Shown: positions 58,301 to 64,000 of the stretch, in pieces
Numbering within the stretch: the first letter of the stretch is position 1
Layout: each line of letters starts with the position of its first letter
DNA from: Onchidella celtica
Lineage: Eukaryota > Mollusca > Gastropoda > Systellommatophora > Onchidiidae
Assembly: GCA_963931925.1 (NCBI GenBank)
Contig: OZ007569.1
Location: forward strand, 71,799,618 to 71,863,617
DNA length: 64,000 nt
Direction of reading: 5' to 3'
Translations under genes and position numbers: made by a program
The notes under the pieces: generated by a model
Databases searched by the model: none
Told to the model about the DNA's origin: nothing
Seen by the model: only the letters and a program-made list of their open reading frames with translations

Positions 58301-60484
58301 TCGAGTCACCAAGAAAGACGTACTAAAGGAACTTGAGGTAAGAGTTTGATCCATTCATTGGCTGTTTGAGTGACTGGTTTTTTGCTGGGATAACTGCTGG
58401 ATGGAGGTTAAGAATTAAGCAAATGGTACAGTCTCGCCCATGCAAGTATGATAGAAACTTTCACATGATCGATCAAATATTGAATGTAATGATTATTTCT
58501 TATGTCTGTCAGAATGACATGGCAGGTCGTAATCATTATAGTTAAGCTCACTCCCTACATTAAGCCGAATATTCTGCTCACGGATTTTGGCTTCACTTTG
58601 GAAAGCCGAATATTCAGCTTGAGTGGACACCAATTTTCCAACACTAATGTCTAAGCCAATGTTTCAAAACATCAAATTCTATCCTGATTCATTGATATTC
58701 CTTTACCTTGATGTATAATATGTTTTGTCTTGTGTTCATATTGAATGAAAAAAAAATAATAAACACGTCTGAAACACCTCTGAATTTCCAACTGGATAGT
58801 GTTAAGAGTTCCCGTCCACACCCGCAAAACTTACCGTAGGGAATGAGTTGAAACTGTTGGCATTTTAGAGGATTTCAGCTCGAGTGAGATTCTAGGTCTT
58901 TGAGTGGGTGAACGAACATGTGTCCACAGAGATCATTATGAATTTGTGTTCAATAATTGTAAAATTAAAGTTATAATTAATAGAATGAAATCTTGTAGTG
59001 ACCATTTTGAAATAGGTTCCGGCCATGAAGATTTTTGCTTGTTTTTGTGGGTGTTTTTTTTGTATTCAGACAGCGTATGTCATTCAAATTAGCACAAAGT
59101 CACAACATACTTTACTTATAGGCTTCTGTTTCTGCGTGCCATATCTGATTTTCCTCTTAAATCACATTTCCCAGTTTTCATATATGAATCACGTTTGTAC
59201 ACATGTCTGGGATATCTCCATCAGATTTTACAGAATAATTTGTCTTGTCTTCCACCAGACTTTACAGAATAATTTGTCTATCTACGAGTCCAAGTTGTCA
59301 GAGCTTCAGACAATGAAGGCCAACTTGACCAGAACTTCCAACCACGAGGCCCAGCAGCAACTCCTTGCATCACTGGCCGATCTACGCAATCAGCTGCTTG
59401 TGGTGTCCGAGAGATGTCGCCAGATCTACCGAGATGTTGAGGAGGATGAAGATATACCATTGGACAAACAGGCACATCTGGGCAAGTTAGCCATGTCTGC
59501 CGCTGCATTGCATGAAGTCTTGAAGAAACCATCCAGTTCAAAGTAAGTCCTGGGGCCTTGGCTAATATTTTCATTTTACATGCAGAGATTTAAGTTTGGC
59601 AGTATTCATAGATTTTCCAAGTTTTTAGGGCTTAGGTCTGAGGAAGAAAAAAGAATAGCTCTTTTGATGTTTGTATAAAGCTGCACCTTATACTGAGTGT
59701 TCCAAGTATCTGTGTTCCAGTGTATGTTGGCCTGGTTCTCTGCAGCTGTGTTATGCAGCAGTTCCAGGTGTGGGTAGTTTTGGTTGGGATTTTCCTACTT
59801 TTGACTGAGAGGTCACTTGTATCCTTTTCACCAAATAGATGAGTTTGCAAAAATTATTTTATTTTATTGTGATCGAGAAATGGATCAGTTGTGTTTCATG
59901 GTCATTAGACTGAAAGTGAGAGAGCCAAAAATGGACAAGGCACACAATTTGTCCGGTCACTGCTATGGTGAGAGATCAACATTCCTGTTTAGCCACCTTT
60001 ATCACTACACTAGTTGTATATAAACAGTTTTATGAAAATTGGATGAGATGTGAAATGGTCATGTTTACATAGCCTGATGTTTGAAAGTTTTATGGTGTAA
60101 TGCTGATAATCTCACTGTAGTTTGTCTTTAAAGAGATATTTGACCAGCTGAGCAAGGCAAGTATTGTTACAATAGGACCAGTGTGGTCAAGCACCAAGTG
60201 ATCAGTGTACCCTGTTCCTTTGCGTGATGACAGTGTCCATTTTTCTCACCAGGTCGTTGTCCTCCGTGCTGACAAGTTCACCCCAATCCGCGTCGGATGC
60301 CAGCGTGGGTGTCAGCCGTACTTGTGCCTCATGGTTACGTTCTTTACCAGTCCAAGTGGTGGCTTTGATGTTTGTGGCGGGACTAGTGTATGCCCTGGAC
60401 CCAGATATCCTTGACCGCCTGGCAAACTTCACGCTGACCATCACCCCAGAGTTACAGTATGTCAATGGACCACCCACTATCTGA
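25951..60484 (+). CDS. KASH-domain LINC-complex protein, nesprin/klarsicht-like (11 visible exons, 5' incomplete)
   Basis: Eleven exons join without a phase conflict (25951-26166, 42148-44482, 49342-49445, 52384-52548, 53331-53492, 54257-54362, 54888-55075, 56257-56411, 58160-58337, 59259-59542, 60253-60484) into 1374 codons plus the stop. Every border is GT/AG. Order in the protein: spectrin-like segment (1-72), Ser/Thr-rich acidic region (73-850), acidic and W-containing stretch (851-994), helical spectrin-like segments (995-1297), a Ser-rich linker, one membrane segment and a short luminal tail ending NGPPTI. Known family role: KASH tails bind SUN proteins in the perinuclear space and tether the outer nuclear membrane to actin, microtubule motors or filaments. 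The N-terminus is not in view, so calponin-homology domains of giant nesprins can be neither confirmed nor excluded. The nesprin versus klarsicht choice is open. Confidence 0.85.
26498..26525 (+). repeat. 28-bp arm of a distant inverted repeat
   Basis: TTTCTCAAAAGTTGACGGAA and the next 8 bases are exactly complementary to 28045-28072. Weaker similarity extends on both sides, so both are pieces of one larger repeat family in opposite orientation. Confidence 0.7.
27128..27160 (+). mobile_element. Solitary hAT-type terminal sequence
   Basis: CAGAGGTCGGCAACC is a classic hAT inverted-repeat tip. No matching right end (GGTTGCCGACC) was found downstream in the window, so this may be a truncated or rearranged copy of unknown length. 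Confidence 0.45.
28045..28072 (-). repeat. Partner arm of the 26498 inverted repeat
   Basis: Exact 28-base complement of 26498-26525. It lies just right of a 20-base C-run (28008-28027). Confidence 0.7.
28423..28793 (+). mobile_element. MITE of the AGTCCTTAAA family, copy 1 (6-bp TSD)
   Basis: Begins CAGGGTTCACACAGGTCC and ends TATGAACCTTG, giving an inverted tip. The interior is packed with AGTCCTTAAA motifs at both ends and a unique AT-rich middle. It is flanked by TGGGAT on both sides (28417-28422 and 28794-28799), an exact 6-bp target duplication. 371 bp, no coding capacity. Confidence 0.88.
31736..31897 (+). repeat. Interspersed repeat with GGCGCGTCGGCA core, copy 1
   Basis: Shares GAGTTT..TTTACGGCGCGTCGGCA and a downstream ATAGTTCCRTATAA segment with 38588-38736, same orientation, moderately diverged. 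Family unknown. Confidence 0.65.
31981..32084 (+). repeat. 24-bp tandem repeat, about 4 copies
   Basis: Unit TACAGGCATTATGTACACAC plus ACAG, period 24, with small changes (ATTGTG, GTATTATG). Confidence 0.93.
33015..33155 (+). repeat. Anonymous repeat with GTTATCG..GTCGAC tail, copy 1
   Basis: About 140 bases similar to 36985-37120: ATGGTTGGTGG start, TGTGTATTGTCTCGCTTTTCA middle and GACAGTTATCGTGGTCGACC near the end, then CTTTCCCAAA. Shorter relatives of the tail occur near 14710 (minus), 24310 and 41185. Confidence 0.6.
33340..33602 (+). mobile_element. LINE 3' tail remnant
   Basis: A short frame reads MFKKCPKTHLF directly followed by TAA, the same C-terminal signature as SFKRHLKTHFF in the 20-kb LINE. 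About 130 bases later come CCGCTCTATAAATGTGACAT and an ATT-repeat tail. Upstream coding sequence is lost. Confidence 0.6.
34206..34520. repeat. (CT)n/(CTGT)n microsatellite block
   Basis: Long pure CT runs with internal CTGT clusters. A 90-base segment appears twice (around 34290-34350 and 34375-34430), suggesting local duplication within the simple repeat. Confidence 0.95.
34981..35014. other. Perfect 14-bp stem hairpin
   Basis: CCCGAAATATTCCT, a 6-base spacer GTTTGT, then the exact complement AGGAATATTTCGGG. It is not a transcription terminator in this context. It could be a fold-back transposon tip or a regulatory palindrome. Confidence 0.7.
35104..35493 (+). mobile_element. MITE of the AGTCCTTAAA family, copy 2
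   Basis: Same tips (CAGGGTTCACACAGG ... TATGAACCCTG) and interior as the copies at 28423 and 55459. The flanks (CACAAC / GCAATT) do not match, so the target duplication is lost or the copy was rearranged. 390 bp. Confidence 0.85.
35695..36235 (-). mobile_element. tRNA-derived SINE, interrupted by a hAT element
   Basis: On the minus strand a tRNA-like head has an A-box-like TGGTCTAGAGA and a B box GGTTCGATTCC within CCAGGTTCGATTCCCGG. A conserved body follows (CCTGTCCCTGGTCCTATGGC, GGCCCATGTGCACATTAAAG) and an A-rich end. The head is cut by the 250-bp insertion at 35958-36207. A second copy lies at 49637-49903. The tRNA part has no proper cloverleaf and is not a functional tRNA. Confidence 0.8.
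35958..36207. mobile_element. 250-bp hAT MITE nested in the SINE head
   Basis: Inverted tips CAGGGGTCACCACAC and (reverse complement) CAGGGGTCACCAAAC. Flanks CTCTAGAC (35950-35957) and CCCTAGAC (36208-36215) form an 8-bp duplication with one mismatch, derived from the SINE A-box region. No transposase inside. Confidence 0.88.
36676..36764 (+). repeat. Short repeat family (ATTGCTGACCAGTGA), copy 1
   Basis: Shares ATTTTACAT..., CGATTGCTGACCAGTGACCA, TTTCTCTATCTGGCTTTGTA and TAGACTAC with copies at 46443-46524 and 49474-49562, all plus strand. Confidence 0.75.
36985..37120 (+). repeat. Anonymous repeat with GTTATCGTGTCGAC tail, copy 2
   Basis: Counterpart of 33015-33155, ending GACTGTTATCGTGTCGACGT and ACTTTCTCAAAC. 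It lies within the large intron. Confidence 0.6.
38588..38736 (+). repeat. Interspersed repeat with GGCGCGTCGGCA core, copy 2
   Basis: Same-orientation partner of 31736-31897. No inverted tips or target duplication recognised. Confidence 0.65.
39207..39316. repeat. Fold-back repeat (GTCAAAAATTGGCAAAAAGA arms)
   Basis: The left arm 39207-39243 and right arm 39270-39316 are nearly complementary, sharing GGCAAAAA and TATGTAGCAAAG, with a 26-base loop. Related single arms occur at 49080-49135 (minus) and 51113-51150 (plus), so this is two head-to-head copies of a dispersed sequence. Confidence 0.75.
42148..44482 (+). CDS. KASH gene large exon: Ser/Thr-rich acidic region
   Basis: 2335 bases, phase 0 in and one base carried over, donor GTGAGT at 44483. 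It encodes residues 73-850, mostly low-complexity Ser/Thr/Asp/Glu with SP/TP sites, so likely disordered and phosphorylated (inference). Islands of order are GFDFSGFSLPVLDESLFNSS, DDDSLLFIGHRGGDF and KKSIRYLIDHAEDLVKP. A threonine run from an ACC microsatellite lies near 776-795, and a basic block RKNRRSRRLRRRSSLEKERG near 807-826. Klarsicht-type KASH proteins also have long divergent regions of this kind, which is family knowledge and not proof of orthology. Past 44482 the open frame runs on into intron and should not be included. Confidence 0.88.
45500..45742. mobile_element. MITE with TTAGTTCTTGTTTGTTC-like ends, copy 1
   Basis: The left end TTAGTGCTTGCTTGCTCC and right end GGAGATAGAACAAATAAGAA are imperfect inverted repeats. 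The interior (AACAGCTTGATAAGTGTTAC, AATGCATTTTAAACAAGTGT) matches the copy at 48387-48614 in the same orientation. Confidence 0.8.
46443..46524 (+). repeat. Short repeat family (ATTGCTGACCAGTGA), copy 2
   Basis: CGCTGAACAGTGACCACAAA and TTTGTAGGTAGACTAC match the copies at 36676 and 49474. Confidence 0.7.
46979..47775 (-). mobile_element. LINE 3' end with C-terminal zinc-finger-like motif, frameshifted
   Basis: The minus strand encodes FTYLGSTLSSAARVDTEI, VVLPTLLYGAETWTVYQ, HLACLRKILRIKWQDKIPD, LRWAGHVVRMPDSRLPKQ and GAPKRRYKDTLKQSL, the tail region after the RT of a non-LTR retrotransposon. The last part, with a C2H2-like CHLCGRVCRAKIGLISHMRSH, is in another frame ending at 46979-46981. The switch is at a run of A (plus T-run 47101-47108). 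It is 5'-truncated near 47775, just before an in-frame stop. It differs from the CR1/L2-like and 14-kb LINE families; clade unassigned. Confidence 0.88.
48387..48614. mobile_element. MITE with TTAGTTCTTGTTTGTTC ends, copy 2
   Basis: The left end ACCTTAGTTCTTGTTTGTTC and right end GAACAAACAAGAACTGAGGT are nearly perfect inverted repeats, clearer than in copy 1. The interior matches 45500-45742. Confidence 0.85.
49342..49445 (+). CDS. KASH gene exon: acidic linker ending HSTWDNYQ
   Basis: Receives one base from the previous exon (split Asp codon), then 34 codons, phase 0 out, donor GTGATA. The peptide is acidic and Ser-rich (APMDMVTSDAEDVHNLSGSL) and ends in an aromatic-acidic WDNYQ. The phase match on both sides makes the exon secure despite its small size. 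Confidence 0.85.
49474..49562 (+). repeat. Short repeat family (ATTGCTGACCAGTGA), copy 3
   Basis: CCATTGCTGAACAGTGAACA, TTTCTCTATTTGGCTTTGTA and TAGACTAC match the copies at 36676 and 46443. A SINE follows within 80 bases. Confidence 0.75.
49637..49903 (-). mobile_element. tRNA-derived SINE, second copy
   Basis: The minus strand has a tRNA-like head GGTATGCAGTCAAGAGGCAA, a decayed B box GGCTTGATCCC, then the same body as the 35.7-kb SINE (TCCTGTCCCTGATCCTATGG, GGGCCCATGTGCATGTTGCA). This copy is not interrupted by a hAT, so it shows the empty site. Confidence 0.8.
50573..50694 (+). repeat. 61-bp tandem duplication
   Basis: AGTAAAACCTGAAACTGAAG and the following bases through TGAAAATGAA occur twice in direct succession with no visible difference (50573-50633, 50634-50694), next to an 18-base G-run. 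Confidence 0.95.
51618..51919. mobile_element. MITE with CTCATTCCC ends, copy 1
   Basis: The left end CTCATTCGCTGTGGTAGG and right end TACTGTTGGGGAATGAG are imperfect inverted repeats. The interior (AAAGCCGAATATTCAGCTTG, ATTTCCAACTGGATAGT, GTTCCCGTCCACACCC) matches 58547-58847 in the same orientation. Confidence 0.82.
52384..52548 (+). CDS. KASH gene exon: W-acidic-like stretch
   Basis: 55 codons, phase 0 both ends, donor GTAAGT. The peptide includes EELLAWEPQEDELEFDDDF, a hydrophobic-Trp core surrounded by acids, then a basic-polar segment. Kinesin light chain-binding W-acidic motifs (L-[ED]-W-[DE]) are known in vertebrate nesprins. Here Ala takes the acidic place before Trp, so a motor-binding role is only a suggestion. 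The two leading Met codons are internal, not a start. Confidence 0.87.
52549..53330 (+). other. Intron
   Basis: GTAAGT to CACACAG. T-rich, with a T-run and a 17-base G-run at 52876-52892. No repeat family recognised. Confidence 0.75.
53331..53492 (+). CDS. KASH gene exon: acidic-to-basic segment
   Basis: 54 codons, phase 0 both ends, donor GTAAGT. Starts acidic (GEDSDSDLEDFHHILDQSE), then an amphipathic helix (LALKLADQSL) and a basic patch RKKRKN. An upstream AG at 53289-53290 was not chosen because it breaks the phase. Confidence 0.86.
53493..54256 (+). other. Intron
   Basis: GTAAGT to CGTCAG. A CT-rich tract occurs at 53950-54020; nothing else recognised. Confidence 0.7.
54257..54362 (+). 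CDS. KASH gene exon: start of spectrin-like helices
   Basis: 35 codons plus one base. GEIIATYETNIKCLETIC and HLTQEAVTDTDIHRVQ are helical. Acceptor CGTCAG, donor GTGAGT, and the carried G completes an Asp codon with AT from the next exon. Confidence 0.85.
54363..54887 (+). other. Intron
   Basis: GTGAGT to CTGCCAG. Contains CT microsatellites at 54763-54815. The frame that opens across it is an artefact of the repeat. Confidence 0.75.
54888..55075 (+). CDS. KASH gene exon: spectrin-like helix with Trp
   Basis: Two bases then 62 codons. DLMYQWEKLYALASERHSQA shows the helix-A/B tryptophan pattern, followed by LAAVMEMLAKMKLLLKEAED. Donor GTGAAG is weaker than the others but the phase fits the next exon. 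Confidence 0.86.
55176..55300 (+). repeat. Diverged 43-46-bp tandem repeat, three copies
   Basis: Units start AGACGATGGGGC, AGACGATGGGGC and AGATGAACTGG, each followed by a CGGCCCA/TTGGCCCA box and the first two by TTACAGTGAA. Confidence 0.75.
55459..55851 (+). mobile_element. MITE of the AGTCCTTAAA family, copy 3 (6-bp TSD)
   Basis: Begins CAGGGTTCACACAGGCCC and ends TATGAACCCTG. It is flanked by ACTCCC at 55453-55458 and 55852-55857, an exact 6-bp target duplication. 393 bp, interior as in the other two copies. Confidence 0.9.
56257..56411 (+). CDS. KASH gene exon: coiled-coil helix
   Basis: 51 codons plus two bases. EKQLELETQGQKLGEMQKQL is a clear heptad helix, then HPTIRVDKYLQELASMQKS. 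The donor is GTATGC, splitting a Lys codon (AA|A) completed by the next exon. An in-frame extension past 56411 is intron. Confidence 0.86.
56412..58159 (+). other. Intron
   Basis: GTATGC to CTTACAG. It opens frames on both strands (for example minus 56811-57221) without recognisable similarity. No repeat family copy found by eye. Confidence 0.65.
58160..58337 (+). CDS. KASH gene exon: spectrin-like helices with paired Trp
   Basis: One base completing Lys, then 59 codons, phase 0 out, donor GTAAGA. LLQNNWSVWLEYLDSQREL resembles a spectrin-repeat helix with spaced tryptophans, followed by AADRERLHKLLC and a lysine-rich end TKKDVLKELE. Confidence 0.87.
58338..59258 (+). other. Intron with MITE
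   Basis: GTAAGA to TTCCACCAG. The MITE copy at 58547-58847 fills a third of it. Just before the acceptor the short string TTTTACAGAATAATTTGTCT partly duplicates the exon start (ACTTTACAGAATAATTTGTC). Confidence 0.75.
58547..58847. mobile_element. MITE with CTCATTCCC ends, copy 2
   Basis: Ends CTCACTCCCTACATTAAG and (reverse complement of the right end) CTCATTCCCTACGGTAAG are good inverted repeats. The interior matches 51618-51919. Confidence 0.85.
59259..59542 (+). CDS. KASH gene exon: last helical repeat and acidic linker
   Basis: 94 codons plus two bases. NNLSIYESKLSELQTMKANL and QQQLLASLADLRNQLLVVSE form heptad helices, ending with an acidic stretch RDVEEDEDIPLDKQ and a helix KLAMSAAALHEVLKKPSSS. 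Donor GTAAGT at 59543 splits a Lys codon (AA|G). Confidence 0.88.
59543..60252 (+). other. Last intron
   Basis: GTAAGT to TTTCTCACCAG. No repeat family recognised. Confidence 0.75.
60253..60484 (+). CDS. KASH gene terminal exon: membrane segment and KASH tail
   Basis: Completes the Lys codon, then 76 codons and TGA at 60482-60484. It encodes a Ser-rich linker, then WLRSLPVQVVALMFVAGL and VYAL, a single hydrophobic membrane span, and 28 residues DPDILDRLANFT...ELQYVNGPPTI. In the family the last residues (typically NGPPPT) insert into the SUN domain in the perinuclear space. The match of spacing and the YVNGPP motif makes the KASH call strong. Two departures: the ending is PPTI rather than PPPT, and the luminal part has no cysteine. 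A second open frame over the same bases lacks the phase match. Confidence 0.9.
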
Positions 60485-63400
60485 GTCGTCACAAGTGTGT
60501 TTGTCTGTCTGTAGGCAAAGTTATTTTTGACAGAGTCAGCGATAACATTGGCCTGAACTGCTAGGTGCTTGTGACTAAGTAGCAATTAGTTATCTTGTGT
60601 GTAGATTCCCTGAGAGATCAACATGTAAATACTGGAGTGTTGACTGGTGAATGTACTCTCGTTCTATCGCAAGATTTACTATGCCCGAGTGAACTATGCG
60701 GATGCGTACACACACACACATGACACATATAAGGAGTACGTCAGTGCAACTGTGGGGAAAGTCTGGCCAGTGTCATGCAAACTACACAGCCACTTGTGCG
60801 GCTGAGACTGAATGCTGGGGGGGAAGAGGTGTGATGATTGTTGAGAAAGGATCTTAAGTATAATGTACAGACAATGTATGAGATGTATATGGCCCCGTCA
60901 CACCATGTTGGCCAGCCATGACTTACATAAATTTCATGGCAAACAAAGGCCACCACACCTGTGGATATCTCCGGTCAGTTGCAGGCATCTCATTCACAAA
61001 CTGTCCAACTAACTTGACATAGTGGTCACTGTATTTTACAATGTATAATAATTACTAGAGTGTTTAACTAGCAGCAAGCACTTGACCTGCATGTCTGTCA
61101 CTGAAACAGAGAGGTGGTGAGGAGGGAATGAGTGAGATATTCACTATTTAGTAGAGCTATATCCAGTCATGTCATTAGGACCCCAGCGCACTCAAGTCAA
61201 GTCTGTTTTGTCTCGGTTTTTAGTGTGAAATGTGAACTATGGATTTCAATGAGAATTCATACACTTTGGAGAGAGAAACAAGTCCATCTCTCAAGTTCAT
61301 TCAAAAGAAGTTCCAGTCTGAGTCAAAACTGACATAAAATAGACCTGACTGTGTGCGCTAGGGCTTAGACAACGGAATTTGTTGTGTGCCCAGAGATCTG
61401 TATCATATCTATTATAATATACAAACATCTATATGAGGGTACATCTGTGATGTTTGTACATGTCGCAGCAATTATTGCATGGGCTGAGGATTAACAGGGT
61501 CTATCACCAATCTTTGCCAAATTTTGTATGTCTGCATCAACTGTATCTCAGTGGTCACAAGTTCCGTGTCCTGCAGGCATTATCCCAGCTAGGGACTATT
61601 TTGGTGGAGAGAGAGAGAGAGAGTTCCAAAACATTTGTGATAGTAGTACATACAGTAGTTAAAAGATTAGGCGAAACTTCAGAGACCATTGTCTGTTTGT
61701 CAGAAAGTGGACATAGACCCTGTTAATGCTCAGCCCAAGACAGGTTGACTGAGTACAGTAGAGCTCACCAGTGACAACATGGGCTCCTGTGAAGATTTGA
61801 GAGTGGATGCCTCGAAGGTTCTTGACATTTGCGCTGGTGCATATCTGGGTCTTAATATATACATAATGTAAATCAGTTTGGTATAGAAAACAGAGGGGTA
61901 AATGATTATTATATATATAAATCAAAGTGAAACTGTAACGTGTGGTCATCAAGCATGGGCACAGAACGGGCAATACGTCACAACTGCCCAAGCTGAGAAA
62001 TTGAGCAAATTAAAGGTTGGAACACAAATTTACTGTTCTGTTCTAGAAAACTCAATAACTAACATCTTAATTGGCAGAAATAAATAAAAAATTCTGCATT
62101 TTGAGCCCCAACCTCATTTTACTCCATTTCCTCATCTTGGGAGGGCTGCAGCCTATTGCCAGTTTTGTGTGGTTGCCTTACAATTGTGTACTATTCAACT
62201 ATGAAACAACTTGTGTTTTTGCATGGTATGCAGCAAAGTACAGATATTGGTTGAATTTCGCAGTGAAGAAGTGTGTGTTACGATATGTGGAAATATCTGT
62301 TGCCCCACGGTTTGTCAGGTAATAACTGCTGTAAGTTGAATGAAGGTGTGACAGAATTTAATTTCTGTCCTTCTCGGCAGATTTTCACTGATACACGTGT
62401 AGAATCGCTGACGTGGACGATATTTCAAACCCGAGTGCACTGGTTCAATCAACAAACTGACACTTGAGTGTCCGTGACAAATGTACTATTACCATGTGTA
62501 CAAGGATTTCTTGGTGTAAGGAGCTTCAGACAAGATTGAAGTTGTCTGAACGTTTATGGTCAATACTGGAAAAGTCAAACCTGTGAGTGGAGATGGGGAA
62601 GTCAAACTTGAAACTTTTCTGGAAATGCCTTGTAGATTTCACGGTTTGCTTTTTGAGTTTTCCAGTTTTGTCCTGACATGTTTGGAGTTCCTTGTTCCAA
62701 GGGCCTTAACCCTTTCACTGTGTACCTCTGAGGTAGCTGTTATCCCCCCTTCTATGCTGACGTGTCATAAACCGTTGTTTCTCCTGGCTTATTTGTACAA
62801 CACTATTCGAAAATAGTGCTGTCCTACCGCGATCGGAATTGCGGAGAGGAGTAAACTGACAAACCCAGTAGTGCAATCGTGCCAGAGGTACGGAGCATGG
62901 GGTAAATTCCGTGTTAGACTCGCAGCTTGGAGTTAAATCTTAACACAAACTAATCAATGACATGTCCAGCAGCGCGATACTGAAGTCATGTGTGAAGTCA
63001 CTTCAGTGTTGGCAGGGATGGCTGATCTGTCAACTGTTGACATCTGACTGGAGGGAAGAATACTTCAGTTTTACATAGAGTGGAAACTGATCAAACCTGA
63101 ACTTTTGTCTTGGTGAAAAAAATCCTGTGCACAATTTAAGTCCAGCAAATTGAAATGAAAACATATTAATCCTTGGTTGTGTCTTAAGGGTATAGGGCTG
63201 AAGATTCTGAACTTTGCTGGGACGATAGAAGAACTTTGTGCCTAAGAGTTCTATCAAAATGTTTTTGCTGTGTCAGTCTAGCATCACAATCAGCTGACAC
63301 TTTATCTATGCATTACAGCAGGTCACATAAATGTTCAACATGGTCACACCACCTTTTTTAGATACCTCAAATAGATTATATTTGTACAAGTGACCACCTA

Positions 63401-64000
63401 TTTTATCTATGCATGCGCCAACCACACTGGAGGTCTGGGAGCTATCCAGCAATGCTGTTGAACTTTGATTTTACCTGACGTACGGATCTTGGGAGAAATA
63501 ACAAAAAATTTCCTTTCCCTTTCTTTTTATTTTAGATAGTCACAATGGTGGGTTCATTGCACAAGAAATGTTCTCCATTTCATAAAGAAAGTGAATCACT
63601 TCTTGTACGGAACCAACGAAATTGTTCTTGTATATATCACATTCACAGATGATGCAAAACTGGAGGTCGGTTGATTCAAAACTTGACAGTTGACAAGGCA
63701 TCCCTGAATACATGTATCATCAGGGATATAAGTTTGCCAATTTTTGTTGGTATTCCAACTTTTTGACCTTCAGCTATTTGACCTAGTGTATGTTAATCTG
63801 GTTCATTGCAACTGTGTTTTATGCAACATTTTAGGGACAGGTATCTATTTTTTGTGGTCTAACTGCATTTAACATCTCAGAAACTTATTATAAAGTTAGC
63901 GACAAAACTAATTTGAGCCCAGTTTTTAACAGATTTACAGTATTGCTGGATGCCAGGGAAGAGAATCACATCATCCCCACAAGTTTTTGTCTATCGGTGT
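60485..64000 (+). other. 3' UTR and downstream DNA
   Basis: No frame with recognisable protein similarity follows the stop. A CA tract occurs at 60710-60719 and a GA run near 61610-61622. The extent of the 3' UTR is unknown. If the signals near 62080 are used it would be about 1.6 kb. Confidence 0.6.
62079..62088 (+). promoter_or_regulatory. Candidate polyadenylation signals
   Basis: Two overlapping AATAAA hexamers in AAATAAATAAAAAATT, the clearest cluster seen downstream of the KASH stop. No transcript evidence is available, and an alternative ATTAAA lies near 62009. Confidence 0.3.

Overview
This window reads as nuclear DNA of an invertebrate animal, most likely a mollusc (inference). A long, intron-rich gene is spread through non-coding DNA full of simple repeats, poly-G/C runs, short inverted-repeat transposons, LINE tails and tRNA-derived SINEs. 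There are no operons, no bacterial-type genes and no real tRNA or rRNA gene. The species cannot be fixed from sequence alone.

Bases 1-5851 (minus strand) hold most of a Ty3/Gypsy LTR retrotransposon that runs off the left edge. It shows a 1115-bp LTR with TGTCAC...GTGACA ends, an adjacent tRNA-Pro-like primer site, a leader, a gag-protease-integrase reading frame, and an integrase-tail/reverse transcriptase frame that enters RNase H. Integrase lies before reverse transcriptase (the Gmr1-like order). The integrase catalytic core is deleted and two frameshifts are visible, so the copy is dead.

Bases 5852-25950 contain no exon that I can support. They hold microsatellites, an 8-bp-TSD hAT relic with a transposase remnant (13293-13842), two fragments of one LINE family in opposite orientations (about 14075-14760 plus, 24305-24838 minus), another LINE 3' end (about 19999-20545), a 154-bp fold-back element (22879-23032), and a 1.9-kb inverted-repeat element filled by about 40 copies of a 44-bp minisatellite (16348-18267).

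Bases 25951-60484 (plus strand) carry the one clear cellular gene. Eleven exons with consistent GT/AG borders and matching phases join into 1374 codons ending in a stop. The product has a spectrin-like helical segment, a 780-residue Ser/Thr-rich acidic region in one exon, a W-acidic-like stretch, several spectrin-like helices, a single transmembrane segment and a short luminal tail ending ELQYVNGPPTI. This is a KASH protein of the nesprin/klarsicht type, which would anchor cytoskeleton or motors to the outer nuclear membrane through SUN proteins. Its 5' end is not visible. The first intron seen here is 16 kb and is rich in repeats.

Bases 60485-64000 are 3' UTR and/or intergenic DNA with one candidate polyadenylation signal cluster near 62080. 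The most informative oddities are the non-canonical KASH tail, the integrase-before-RT order with core deletion, the transposon whose inverted repeat seems to have seeded a minisatellite, a hAT element nested in a SINE, and a three-copy MITE family in which two copies have exact 6-bp target duplications.
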